Below, one piece after another: positions 51,324 to 59,948 of a stretch of DNA of 64,000 bases. The notes under the pieces are model-generated. The model saw nothing but the letters and a program-made list of their open reading frames with translations, searched no databases and was not told the DNA's origin. Within the stretch, counting starts at the first letter, position 1; every line of letters starts with the position of its first letter. Source of the stretch: HGM13006 sp900757695 (GTDB taxonomy: Bacteria > Bacillota > Clostridia > Oscillospirales > Oscillospiraceae). A program made the position numbers and the translations under genes. The stretch covers positions 1 to 64,000 of the forward strand of contig CAUHNW010000009.1 in NCBI GenBank assembly GCA_959607825.1, written 5' to 3'.

Positions 51324-52817
51324 CTAGTTATACTGATAGGTGCTGGCGTCAAAGGCAGTGCCCGTAGAGGTACTCTCCACCAGCGAACCGCCGGAGACCG
51401 TGAGAATGTGAACATCATCAATGGTCAGATCCTCTGTGTAGGGATTCATGACCTGATTCACCATATCTACCACACTCTGGCCGTAAAGCCCATAGCAGGA
51501 GGCACCATTGTAGTTGACACCCTCGCCGGGCAGTGTGTTCTGCTGAATGTCGCCAATGCCGCTGAGCAAAATGTGAAGGGCCAGATAGCGGATATTGGCG
51601 CCGTCCAGATCCGTGATGACGTTGGACATTGCCGCCTTATAAATGGCGGGCAATTTCGGCAGCTTGCCGGGGGACATACACTGCTTGACCATGGCTTTGA
51701 TAAAGGTCTGCTGGACATATTCCCGCTGAATATCCGCCATGGCATAGCCGTGCCGATAGCGGCAGACCTTCAGGGCCAAATCACCGCTGAGCTCCTGCTC
51801 ACCGGCATAGATGGTGGTACCATCCACATCCATATCCGTGGGGACGTCAAAGGTAACGCCGCCCATGGCATCTACAACGTCCTTGAAGATCTCATAGTCG
51901 ATAATGGCATAGCCATCGGGACGGAAGCCCAGCAATGTCTCCACCTGATCCATCAGAGCCTGAGCCCCGGCGTCACCACAGCCTGCATGACCGTAGACAC
52001 CGTTGATCTTCGGAACAGACTCTCCGCTGTCCACAATGGTATCACGGGGAATACTGGTCAGAGCGCAGGTACCGTTCTTCTGATCCAGTGAAGCGATCAT
52101 AATGGTATCCGTTCGTGTGCCCTCTTCGTCGGTGGCACAGAGCAAAATGTTGTAGAAGCCGGATTTTCTGGTGTGAATGCCGTCCTGCGACTTTGTAGGA
52201 GCCCGGAACAGCATGAAGTAGATGCCGGCAAAAATGGCAATCAGTATCAATAGAAAAATCAGAAAATTCCGAAGCGGATGCCGTTTTTTTCGGCGGCGGG
52301 GGGGCTGATATTCCGGTTCTTCATAGTCTTCATAGTCCTCGTCATAGCGCTCCCGGGGAGCACTGCGGCGTTTTTTGCTACGGCGGGTGGAAGACTGGGA
52401 ATAGCCGGAACTGCGCCGGTCATAGGGATCCGGATTGGCCATGCCGGAGGCCTTGGCGGCCAGCGTTTGATGGGGAGGCTCGTAACCGTCTTCATAGTCT
52501 GCGTAGCCGTCATCCTCATAACCATCATAGCCATCGGCATAATCCTCGTAACCCTGATAGCCGCTACCGTAGCCGGCGTCCTGATAATTATCATAGGAAT
52601 CGTCATAGGAACCGTCATAATATCCGTTCCCGTCATAGTAGCTGCTGCCGCCGTTCTCATAGCTGCTGTTCTGTGGAACATGCGACCGGCTGCTGTTTGG
52701 ATTGCTGCGCCTGCTGCTCTGCACAGGGCGAAAGACCTGTGTTTCGTCCATATCTCCCGAAGGGGAGATGCCGGAGGCACCGCTGCGGCGGTAGTTGGAA
52801 TCGCCTCGATTAGCCAT
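51324..52817 (-). CDS. LytR-CpsA-Psr (LCP) family protein with Tyr-rich cytoplasmic region
   Basis: 497 aa. Residues 1-125 are low-complexity with dense Tyr-Asp-Gly repeats (GYxGYEDY, DGYADYEDGY), followed by a basic stretch (SKKRRSAPRERY, PPRRRKKRH), one TM (about 184-204) and the extracellular LCP domain with LLCATDEEGTRTDTIMIASL and SIPRDT, the Asp and Arg residues that bind the polyprenyl phosphate. It attaches teichoic acids or capsule to peptidoglycan. The cytoplasmic part is unusually long for the family. Ribosome site AAAGGAG. Confidence 0.92.
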   Translation of the reverse strand: MANRGDSNYRRSGASGISPSGDMDETQVFRPVQSSRRSNPNSSRSHVPQNSSYENGGSSYYDGNGYYDGSYDDSYDNYQDAGYGSGYQGYEDYADGYDGYEDDGYADYEDGYEPPHQTLAAKASGMANPDPYDRRSSGYSQSSTRRSKKRRSAPRERYDEDYEDYEEPEYQPPRRRKKRHPLRNFLIFLLILIAIFAGIYFMLFRAPTKSQDGIHTRKSGFYNILLCATDEEGTRTDTIMIASLDQKNGTCALTSIPRDTIVDSGESVPKINGVYGHAGCGDAGAQALMDQVETLLGFRPDGYAIIDYEIFKDVVDAMGGVTFDVPTDMDVDGTTIYAGEQELSGDLALKVCRYRHGYAMADIQREYVQQTFIKAMVKQCMSPGKLPKLPAIYKAAMSNVITDLDGANIRYLALHILLSGIGDIQQNTLPGEGVNYNGASCYGLYGQSVVDMVNQVMNPYTEDLTIDDVHILTVSGGSLVESTSTGTAFDASTYQYN

Positions 52818-52849
52818 AGAAAACTCCTTTAGTGTGATCGTAAGGGGCC

Positions 52850-53788
52850 TTAGAAGGTGACAACGTCCTGTTCGGGCTTTTCGGCTGGCTCTATGGAAAT
52901 TGCGGTGAGCACCGGCCCCATCTCTTTATAAAGCTTGTGATACCGCAGGGAAATCTTTGCGGTCACGGTGATCCAGCTGCGCTGGGCCAAATCCTGCGCA
53001 CCATCATACTGGCACACAAAGCCCATGAACTGAATGTCCTCCACGCAGCAGGTCATAATAAACCGGCCCGGAACAAAGCAGCCCTTTTCCACTTTTTTGG
53101 TATGAGCGACCTGCGCCTTAAAACGGACGGTTTTGCCGGAATACTTCTGCATGTCCTCGGTGACATCCCGGTACCAGATGCCGTAATCATCATCCTTGAT
53201 CTCGATGATATCAGCGTTGAGATCAAAGGGAAGGGGATCCTCGATCTCGTCATATTCCACGCGGCCATCCTCCGCCTCATAGGCAATATCGCACCGGCGA
53301 TTGATGCCTCGGACGATTTTGTGGAGCTCCATTTTGTCGATGGAATCGTTATAACGATTGAATACGATCATTTCGCATCCGCCAACCTTATCCACCACAA
53401 GGGAGCGCATGTTGTTGTTGTACATCACAAAGGTGGTGGCGTCGGCAAACATGATCTCCTGATAGACCACCCAGTTTTTCGGCATGGCGGCGTAAAAATC
53501 ACTGACCAGCTTCATGCCGTTGAGCTCTACGCAGACACGTTCGGCGTGGTGCTTCTTTCGCAGGGCTTCCAGCATCTTGTCATCCAGGGCATCCTGATCC
53601 TCGATGGTTTCAATATAGACGTTGGGGGCAGCGAAGGCGCTGGGGTCGTATTCCTCTTCGCCCTCTTCGCAGACGAGAAGCAAGGTCTTCTCGCCGGCGT
53701 TGAACCGGTCATCCTCTAATGTACCCTGCATAAAGCGGGTTTTGCCGCTGTCCAGAAAACCGGTGAATACATATACGGGAATTGCCAT
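52850..53788 (-). CDS. CobW/COG0523-type P-loop protein fused to a TIGR03943-like domain
   Basis: 312 aa. P-loop VFTGFLDSGKTRF at residues 7-19, but the CxCC metal motif of true COG0523 GTPases is absent. The second half (about 210-312) resembles the C-terminal domain of YcgQ/TIGR03943 proteins (VRFKAQVAHTKKVEKGCFVPGRFIMTCC broken into its parts, ending QDVVTF). The start at 53788 follows GGAGG. It lies 17 bases downstream of the His-rich COG0523 gene, so both likely serve metal handling. Confidence 0.75.
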   Translation of the reverse strand: MAIPVYVFTGFLDSGKTRFMQGTLEDDRFNAGEKTLLLVCEEGEEEYDPSAFAAPNVYIETIEDQDALDDKMLEALRKKHHAERVCVELNGMKLVSDFYAAMPKNWVVYQEIMFADATTFVMYNNNMRSLVVDKVGGCEMIVFNRYNDSIDKMELHKIVRGINRRCDIAYEAEDGRVEYDEIEDPLPFDLNADIIEIKDDDYGIWYRDVTEDMQKYSGKTVRFKAQVAHTKKVEKGCFVPGRFIMTCCVEDIQFMGFVCQYDGAQDLAQRSWITVTAKISLRYHKLYKEMGPVLTAISIEPAEKPEQDVVTF

Positions 53789-53805
53789 GAGCGGGCCTCC
53801 TTTAC

Positions 53806-54933
53806 TCAGCCCTGAAACAGAGCAGCAATGGCTGCCTCGTTGATCTTGGAGCCAATGACACACAGACGGCCGATGACACCGGCAGCTCCGGTGCGAATAT
53901 CCGGTTCACCGGGAACGTAGTCAAAGTGAATCCACTGACCATCCTCGCCGGGAACGATGCCCTTTGCCCGAAGAATGATGCCGTAGGTCTCCTGATCGGA
54001 GAGAGCGGAAAGACACTGGGCGATTTTGTCTTTGGTGAAGGTCTTGGGTGTCTCCATGCCCCATGAAGTAAACACTTCGTCGGCATGATGATGGTGATGA
54101 TGGTCGTGACCTTCATGGTCGTGATCGTGGTGATGCTCGTGCTCCTCATGATCATGCTCGTGATGGTGCTTGTGCTCCTCGTGGTCGTGATCGTGGTGGT
54201 GCTCGTGCGCCTCGTGGTCGTGATCGTGGTGATGCTCATGCTCCTCGTGGTCATGATGATGGTGATGGCAGGAGCAGTCGGGGTCATCGCACTCCGCTTC
54301 GCCGTGGGCCTCCAATGCTTCCAGTGCGGCCTGCAGAGAATCCTTCTGCTCCATGGCCTCCATAAGCTGCTGACCGGTGAGCTGCTCCCATGGGGTGGTG
54401 ACGATCACAGCCGTGGGGTTCTTTTCCCGGAGCATGGACACAGCGGCCTGAAGCTTATCCTCTTTCATATTAGACGTTCTGGAGAGGATAATGGTTCCCG
54501 CATTTTCAATCTGGTTGTTATAAAATTCGCCAAAGTTCTTCATGTAGATCTTGCACTTGGTGGCGTCTGCCACGGCTACCATGCAGCCGATCTCCATATC
54601 CTCGGTTTCGGCACGCTCTACGGCCTGCGCCACATCGCTGAGCTTGCCAACACCGGAGGGCTCGATGAGAATACGGTCAGGATGGTATTCCTCCATGACC
54701 TTTTTCAGGGCCTCGCCAAAGTCGCCCACCAGAGAGCAGCAGATGCAGCCGGAGTTCATCTCCGTGATCTGAATGCCGGCCTCCTGCAGAAAGCCGCCAT
54801 CGATACCGATCTCGCCGAACTCATTTTCGATGAGCACGATTTTCTGACCGGTATAGACTTCCTGAATCAGCTTTTTGATGAGCGTGGTCTTACCAGCGCC
54901 CAGAAAACCGGAGAAAATATCTATTTTTGTCAT
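53806..54933 (-). CDS. COG0523 metallochaperone GTPase with long histidine-rich loop
   Basis: 375 aa. GTPase P-loop GFLGAGKTT (9-17), metal motif CICC (63-66), base-recognition region, a His/Asp/Glu tract from about residue 220 to 285 (CSCHHHHHDHEEHEH and later units) and the CobW C-terminal domain. The tract could store or sense zinc, nickel or cobalt. Family members deliver metal to apo-enzymes when it is scarce. The start at 54933 follows GAAGGTG. No Zur box was recognised upstream. Confidence 0.9.
   Translation of the reverse strand: MTKIDIFSGFLGAGKTTLIKKLIQEVYTGQKIVLIENEFGEIGIDGGFLQEAGIQITEMNSGCICCSLVGDFGEALKKVMEEYHPDRILIEPSGVGKLSDVAQAVERAETEDMEIGCMVAVADATKCKIYMKNFGEFYNNQIENAGTIILSRTSNMKEDKLQAAVSMLREKNPTAVIVTTPWEQLTGQQLMEAMEQKDSLQAALEALEAHGEAECDDPDCSCHHHHHDHEEHEHHHDHDHEAHEHHHDHDHEEHKHHHEHDHEEHEHHHDHDHEGHDHHHHHHADEVFTSWGMETPKTFTKDKIAQCLSALSDQETYGIILRAKGIVPGEDGQWIHFDYVPGEPDIRTGAAGVIGRLCVIGSKINEAAIAALFQG
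54078..54282 (-). repeat. His-rich coding tandem repeat
   Basis: About six imperfect units of 30-33 bases encode HHHDHDHE-type blocks. Confidence 0.85.
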
Positions 54934-55042
54934 AATCAAACACCTTCTGTTGAGATTTGGGGACAAACCCCCACTTTTTCAATATATTATAACACATCAT
55001 TGCAAGTATCTGCGGGGATTTCTGATATGTTTTCGATTTGTT

Positions 55043-55080
55043 TACAAAAAACTGCCCCTGAACCGGAGGAACAGGGGCAG
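55043..55080 (-). terminator. Terminator of the EamA transporter gene
   Basis: CTGCCCCTG pairs with CAGGGGCAG; TTTTTT follows on the minus strand. Confidence 0.88.
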
Positions 55081-55093
55081 AAAAGGGCGAGGA

Positions 55094-55969
55094 TCAGGCC
55101 GCAAGGGGGCTGTCGTGGTGCTTCTGATAGAGAAACATGAAGATGCCCGTGCCGCAGATAATGATGTAACCCAGTAGACTGTAGACATCCGGCAGCTGAC
55201 CAAAAATGGCCCAGCCCAGCAGGGCTGCGAAGACCACCTGCGTATAGTCATATACAGAGATCTCCTTTGCCGGGGCGAAACGGTAGGCGCTGGTGATGGC
55301 AAACTGTCCGGTACAGCCGAAGGTACCGGCGGCCAGCAGGCAGAGCAGCTGCGAGAGGGTCATGGGCGCATGCACGGCAATGAAGTATGGCAAACAGACC
55401 AGACAGGAAAAGGTGGAAAAAACAAATACGATCAGCGTGGAATGAACGCCTTTTTTGCTCATTAGCCGTACAAAGGAGTAGGCAACACCGGCGCCAAAGC
55501 CTCCCAGCAGGCCGATCAGGGAAGGCACCAATGCCATGTTGGAGGGGTTGGGCTTGATGATCAGCAGGCAGCCCAGAAAGGCCGCCACAACGCTGATGCC
55601 CTGTACCAGATTGAGCCTTTCCTTCAGCAGAAAGTAGGAGATGAGGATGGCAAAAAAAGGCGACATTTTGTTGAGCATAGAGGCATCTGAAAGATTCAGA
55701 TGATCCACAGCATAGAAATTGCACAAAAGGCCAACGGTGCCGAATATGGCACGGGCCATGAGATAGGCCCAGTGGCTCCGCTTGGGCGGGTGAAAGGGCT
55801 CGTGGTTTTTCAGCATGATGATCAGCGTAAACACGGCGGCTACAACGTTCCGGAAGAACGCCTTCTGCATGGAGGGGACATCGCCGGAAAGGCGGACAAA
55901 GGTGCTCATCAGGGCAAAGGAAAGCGCTGCCATCAGGATACACAGTGTACCCTTGGCTCGGTTGGACAT
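55094..55969 (-). CDS. EamA/DMT-family transporter
   Basis: 291 aa with ten TM segments in two EamA repeats (LMAALSFALMSTFVRL and AITSAYRFAPAKEIS...YTQVVFAALLG are typical positions). Likely exports amino acids or metabolites; substrate not readable. It follows AAAGGATC and starts 13 bases after the PucR-type gene stop, so the two form an operon. Confidence 0.9.
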   Translation of the reverse strand: MSNRAKGTLCILMAALSFALMSTFVRLSGDVPSMQKAFFRNVVAAVFTLIIMLKNHEPFHPPKRSHWAYLMARAIFGTVGLLCNFYAVDHLNLSDASMLNKMSPFFAILISYFLLKERLNLVQGISVVAAFLGCLLIIKPNPSNMALVPSLIGLLGGFGAGVAYSFVRLMSKKGVHSTLIVFVFSTFSCLVCLPYFIAVHAPMTLSQLLCLLAAGTFGCTGQFAITSAYRFAPAKEISVYDYTQVVFAALLGWAIFGQLPDVYSLLGYIIICGTGIFMFLYQKHHDSPLAA

Positions 55970-55982
55970 AAGATCAGATCCT

Positions 55983-57290
55983 TTAGATGGTTTCGGACTC
56001 CTGCGTGGGGATGGAGGTATCCTCCGTGGAGGAGAGCTTGCTCATGATCTGCGGAGAGCCATAGCGCCCCAGCTCCAGAATCAGATAGCTGCAAAGAAGG
56101 TTCAGCGCCACCTGATCGTGCTCATAGGGCAGATCAAATAAGTCGCTGATACGGCCCAGCCGATACAGCAGCGTATTCCGGTGAATGCACAGGGCTGCTG
56201 CGGTGCGATCTTTGTTGTGCATATTGAAGGAGAAGATCCGCATGGTCTCGTCGTAGGCGGTGCCATTTTCTTTATCATAGTCCCGCATCCGGAAAATCGC
56301 CGGATGGATAAAGGTCTCCGGGGTATCCTTCTCCAATACGGAAAGAAAAATAGGAAGGGGCATTAAATCGGAGAAGGTAGTGGATTTGTCCCGGCCCAGC
56401 TGCAAGGCAAGCCGTGCCGTAAGCAGGGCCTGACGGTAGTGGGAGCGGGTCTGAGCCGGATCCTTAAAGCTGTCGGAAAGACCGCAGACCATATCATGGG
56501 TGCCGAAGAATTCAAAAAGACGGTCTGCCATGGTGGACTTGGAAAGGGGCGTGCCGGAGCCGTGGGGTGCGGCGCCGCCGTAGAGGGTGACGATGTTATT
56601 GTCATAAATAACGCAGATGACATTCCGGTAGAGCTGCTGAAGCTCACGGACAGCGTACTCGGCAAAGGCCCGCTGAGAGGCCAGCGCACCAATGGTGGTG
56701 ACACAGATGGTGTAATCCGGCTGCATGGTGCCGGAGATGGCCTCGCAGGCCAGACGCTCCAAATGCACCGGGGTAGATGGAGCCAGCAGATCCATCAGCT
56801 TGGTGGACAGCGCCAGATTCCATGTGCCCATGGACTTGATGCGGCTGGAAATTCGGAGCCGGATGGCATCCAAAACCAGCTCGATGATCTCGTAGTCCTC
56901 ATCGGTAGGGGGATCGCCGTCCCAGAAAATGATAATATGGCCGTGAACCGTATTGTCCTGTACCACTTCTGCGAACAGCAGCGGATCCTTTTCGCAGGAG
57001 CCGGTGGCGGCATAGAAGGGCTTGTAAAACGCTTTCTTACCGGAGAGAAATTCGTCCAGCGTCCGCAGAATTTGCTCCCGGTTCAGCGCCTTGTTTTCAT
57101 AAATAGCGTCCCACTGGGGCCTGCCAATGGGCCCGGCAGGATGCATGGATACCACATGGAAATACTCATCTACAAACATGATGGGTTTGTGGAAGATCTC
57201 GTTGGCTACGGTAATTACGTTGTTGGTGCTCTGGTTGCAGACCGCTTTGTAGAGCTTTTCATATACCTCGGTCATACGGGCAGAAGCCAT
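55983..57290 (-). CDS. PucR-type transcriptional regulator
   Basis: 435 aa. A long N-terminal sensory part (about 1-170), a GGDEF-like middle typical of CdaR/PucR proteins, and a C-terminal helix-turn-helix with TAAALCIHRNTLLYRLGRI (about 375-395). The start at 57290 follows GGAGGTGTGGTT. Placed just upstream of the EamA transporter, which it probably controls together with itself. Confidence 0.88.
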   Translation of the reverse strand: MASARMTEVYEKLYKAVCNQSTNNVITVANEIFHKPIMFVDEYFHVVSMHPAGPIGRPQWDAIYENKALNREQILRTLDEFLSGKKAFYKPFYAATGSCEKDPLLFAEVVQDNTVHGHIIIFWDGDPPTDEDYEIIELVLDAIRLRISSRIKSMGTWNLALSTKLMDLLAPSTPVHLERLACEAISGTMQPDYTICVTTIGALASQRAFAEYAVRELQQLYRNVICVIYDNNIVTLYGGAAPHGSGTPLSKSTMADRLFEFFGTHDMVCGLSDSFKDPAQTRSHYRQALLTARLALQLGRDKSTTFSDLMPLPIFLSVLEKDTPETFIHPAIFRMRDYDKENGTAYDETMRIFSFNMHNKDRTAAALCIHRNTLLYRLGRISDLFDLPYEHDQVALNLLCSYLILELGRYGSPQIMSKLSSTEDTSIPTQESETI

Positions 57291-57373
57291 AACCACACCT
57301 CCGCTTAGTTTCTGGTACTATTGTAGCGAATTTCTTTCTTGAATGCAATATGCATTCTGAGCCGCTGTATTAT

Positions 57374-57520
57374 GGCAACACCGTACAATTGTGTCTGCGG
57401 GCTTTGACAGCCCTTTTATCCCACAAATCCGCTGCAAAAACCTTGAAATACACAAAGTATTCCTGCGTTTTTACAACAAATTTGTGGTGCAAAATTTCTC
57501 GCCAGATGGTTCCGGGCCGA
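57374..57520. mobile_element. MITE-like repeat, copy 2 (right end lost)
   Basis: GGCAACACCGTACAATT opens the element and the interior matches copy 1 at 25691 with scattered changes (shared GAAATACACAAAGTATTCCT and ACAACAAATTTGTG). After GGGCCGA the inverted right end is replaced by sequence that provides the -35 of the next gene. Confidence 0.7.
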
Positions 57521-57549
57521 TTTACAATCAAAAAAAATCATGGTACAAT
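57521..57549 (+). promoter_or_regulatory. Promoter of the HD-domain operon, abutting the repeat element
   Basis: TTTACA (57521-57526), 17 bases, TACAAT (57544-57549). Confidence 0.7.
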
Positions 57550-57611
57550 ACTGTCCTAGAGTAGAAAAAGGGATGCCAAAGCAATTTGTACTGTCTGGAA
57601 AGGAGACCGCT

Positions 57612-58256
57612 ATGGAACATACAGATTTGAGTCGGCTGGATCTGCCGGAGGAACGTACCCGGCTCAGTGATGAGCAGGGAGGCTACTCCTTTTACGCCTA
57701 TCTGTCCAGAATGCGCTATATTACCCGGTGGGGACTGATGCGCAATTCCTGCCCGGAAAATGTTCAGGAGCACAGCCACATGGTGGCAGTGCTTGCCCAT
57801 GCCCTTGGCTTGATCTCGAGAGATATCTATGGCAACACCCGTATTTCGCCGGAGGCCTGCGCAACAGCAGCGCTGTTTCACGATGCGCCGGAGATCATCA
57901 CCGGCGATATGCCCACGCCGGTGAAATACTACAGCCCGGGGATCCGGGAAGCCTATCAGAAGGTGGAGAATGTGGCGGCGGAACAGCTGCTTTCCATGCT
58001 GCCTCCGGCCCTGCGGGACAGCTACGAGCCGCTTTTGAAGGATGTGCCGCCGGAGGTGGAGCGGATTGTCAAGGCGGCGGATAAGCTTTCAGCCCACATT
58101 AAATGCCTGGAGGAGCTGAAGGCGTCCAATCATGAGTTTATTCTGGCGGCAAGACAGACCCGGCAGGCATTGGATGAGATGAATATGCCGGAAGTGCACT
58201 ACTTTATTGAAAACTTCCTCGACAGCTTTACGCTGACGCTGGATGAGCTGAAATAG
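57612..58256 (+). CDS. HD-domain hydrolase, YfbR-like 5'-nucleotidase
   Basis: 214 aa. Metal ligands visible in NVQEHSHMVAVLAH, LFHDAPEIITGDMPTPVKYY and the late Asp in VKAADKLSAHIKC. This matches YfbR, which dephosphorylates deoxyribonucleoside 5'-monophosphates. The start follows GGAAAGGAG. First gene of a cluster with the ACT and UPF0210 genes. Confidence 0.88.
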   Translation: MEHTDLSRLDLPEERTRLSDEQGGYSFYAYLSRMRYITRWGLMRNSCPENVQEHSHMVAVLAHALGLISRDIYGNTRISPEACATAALFHDAPEIITGDMPTPVKYYSPGIREAYQKVENVAAEQLLSMLPPALRDSYEPLLKDVPPEVERIVKAADKLSAHIKCLEELKASNHEFILAARQTRQALDEMNMPEVHYFIENFLDSFTLTLDELK

Positions 58257-58282
58257 CAAACCATTTTAGGAGGATAAAAATT

Positions 58283-58552
58283 ATGAAGGCAATTGTAACC
58301 GTCACCGGCAAGGACGCCGTTGGCATCATCGCCGGAGTCTGCCAGGAACTGGCAGGTCTGGGCGTCAACATTCTCGACATCAACCAGACTGTTATGGATG
58401 GCTTTTTTGCCATGAATATGCTGGTGGATCTGTCCACCACCGAAAAGTCCTATGAGCTGGTACGGGATGCGCTGGATCAGCGGGGACTCAGCATGGGCCT
58501 TTCCGTCCGCATTCAGCGGGAGGATATTTTCAACGCCATGCATCGGATTTGA
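58283..58552 (+). CDS. ACT-domain protein (UPF0237)
   Basis: 89 aa single ACT domain: IVTVTGKDAVGIIAGVCQELAGL then NILDINQTVMDGFFAMNM. It probably binds an amino acid and regulates its partner; the next gene starts 10 bases later. Ribosome site AGGAGG. Confidence 0.93.
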   Translation: MKAIVTVTGKDAVGIIAGVCQELAGLGVNILDINQTVMDGFFAMNMLVDLSTTEKSYELVRDALDQRGLSMGLSVRIQREDIFNAMHRI

Positions 58553-58562
58553 GGGGGACGCT

Positions 58563-59921
58563 ATGCTCAGACAAAATGAAATCATGCAGACGCTGGACAT
58601 GATCGATCACCAGCATCTGGATATTCGTACCATTACCATGGGCATTTCCCTGCGGGATTGCTGCGGGCCGGATCCCAAGCGGACAGCCCAGAAGATCTAT
58701 GATAAGATCACCCATTGTGCCCAGCAGCTGGTGCCCACCGGCGAGGCCATTGAACGGGAATTCGGCATTCCCATCGTCAATAAGCGCATTTCCGTGACCC
58801 CTATTTCCATGGTGGCGGAGAGCTGCGAGACCGAGGACTATGTGCCCTTTGCGGTGGCCATGGACAAGGCGGCGGCAGCCTGCGGCGTCAATCTCATCGG
58901 CGGCTTTTCCGCACTGGTACACAAGGGAATGACCATTGGCGATCAGCGGCTGATCATGTCCATTCCGCAGGCACTGGCGGAGACCAATAATGTCTGCTCC
59001 TCCGTGAATGTGGCCACTACCCGTGCGGGCATCAATATGGATGCTGTAACGCTGATGGGGAAGATCATCCGCAAGACTGCGGAAATCTCCCCAGAGGGGG
59101 AGGGCCGTGCCTGCATGAAGCTTGTGGTGTTTGCCAATGCGGTGGAGGACAATCCCTTTATGGCGGGTGCCTTCCATGGCGTAGGCGAGCCGGAATGTGA
59201 GATCAACGTGGGCGTTTCCGGCCCCGGCGTGGTGTACCATGCCTTGCAGGAGGTCAAGGGGCAGCCCTTTGACGTGGTGGCGGAGACCATCAAAAAGACG
59301 GCCTTCCGGATCACCCGTATGGGGCAGCTGGTGGCCCAGGAGGCAGCACGCCGGCTGGGCGTACCCTACGGCATTGTAGATCTGTCCTTGGCGCCCACGC
59401 CGGCCAAGGGCGACAGCGTGGCACGGATCCTGGAAGAGATCGGCGTGGATGTCTGCGGCACCCATGGCACCACGGCGGCGCTGGCCATGCTCAACGATGC
59501 GGTAAAGAAGGGCGGCGTTATGGCCTCCGGCCATGTGGGCGGCCTGTCCGGTGCGTTTATCCCTGTATCAGAGGATGAAGGGATGATTGCCGCAGCCAAG
59601 GACGGCACCTTGACACTGGATAAGCTGGAGGCGATGACCTGTGTCTGCTCCGTGGGACTTGACATGATTGCCATTCCCGGTGACACCTCTGCCTCCACCA
59701 TCTCTGCAATCATTGCGGACGAGGCGGCTATTGGCATGGTGAATAATAAGACTACGGCAGTTCGTGTGATCCCGGCCATCGGGAAGACGGTTGGTGATGA
59801 GCTGGAGTTTGGCGGTCTGTTTGGTTCCGCACCGGTGATGCCGGTGCATGATAAGAGCGCCGAGCGCTTTGTGGCCCGGGGCGGCAGAATCCCGGCTCCG
59901 CTGCACAGCCTGAAAAACTGA
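58563..59921 (+). CDS. PFL-like family protein (UPF0210/DUF711)
   Basis: 452 aa, exactly the family length. Motifs: TITMGISLRDCCGPD, EREFGIPIVNKRISVTP, CSSVNVATTRAGINMDAV and the end FGSAPVMPVHDKS. It always occurs with an ACT-domain gene and has a fold related to glycyl-radical or enolase-like proteins; the reaction is not known. Starts after GAGGGGGACGCT. Confidence 0.93.
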   Translation: MLRQNEIMQTLDMIDHQHLDIRTITMGISLRDCCGPDPKRTAQKIYDKITHCAQQLVPTGEAIEREFGIPIVNKRISVTPISMVAESCETEDYVPFAVAMDKAAAACGVNLIGGFSALVHKGMTIGDQRLIMSIPQALAETNNVCSSVNVATTRAGINMDAVTLMGKIIRKTAEISPEGEGRACMKLVVFANAVEDNPFMAGAFHGVGEPECEINVGVSGPGVVYHALQEVKGQPFDVVAETIKKTAFRITRMGQLVAQEAARRLGVPYGIVDLSLAPTPAKGDSVARILEEIGVDVCGTHGTTAALAMLNDAVKKGGVMASGHVGGLSGAFIPVSEDEGMIAAAKDGTLTLDKLEAMTCVCSVGLDMIAIPGDTSASTISAIIADEAAIGMVNNKTTAVRVIPAIGKTVGDELEFGGLFGSAPVMPVHDKSAERFVARGGRIPAPLHSLKN

Positions 59922-59948
59922 GTCATAAAGAGGGAAGGAGGCGTACCC

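Noticed and set aside
54078..54282. CRISPR-like repeat
   Set aside because: Units have no unique spacers and encode the histidine tract of a GTPase.
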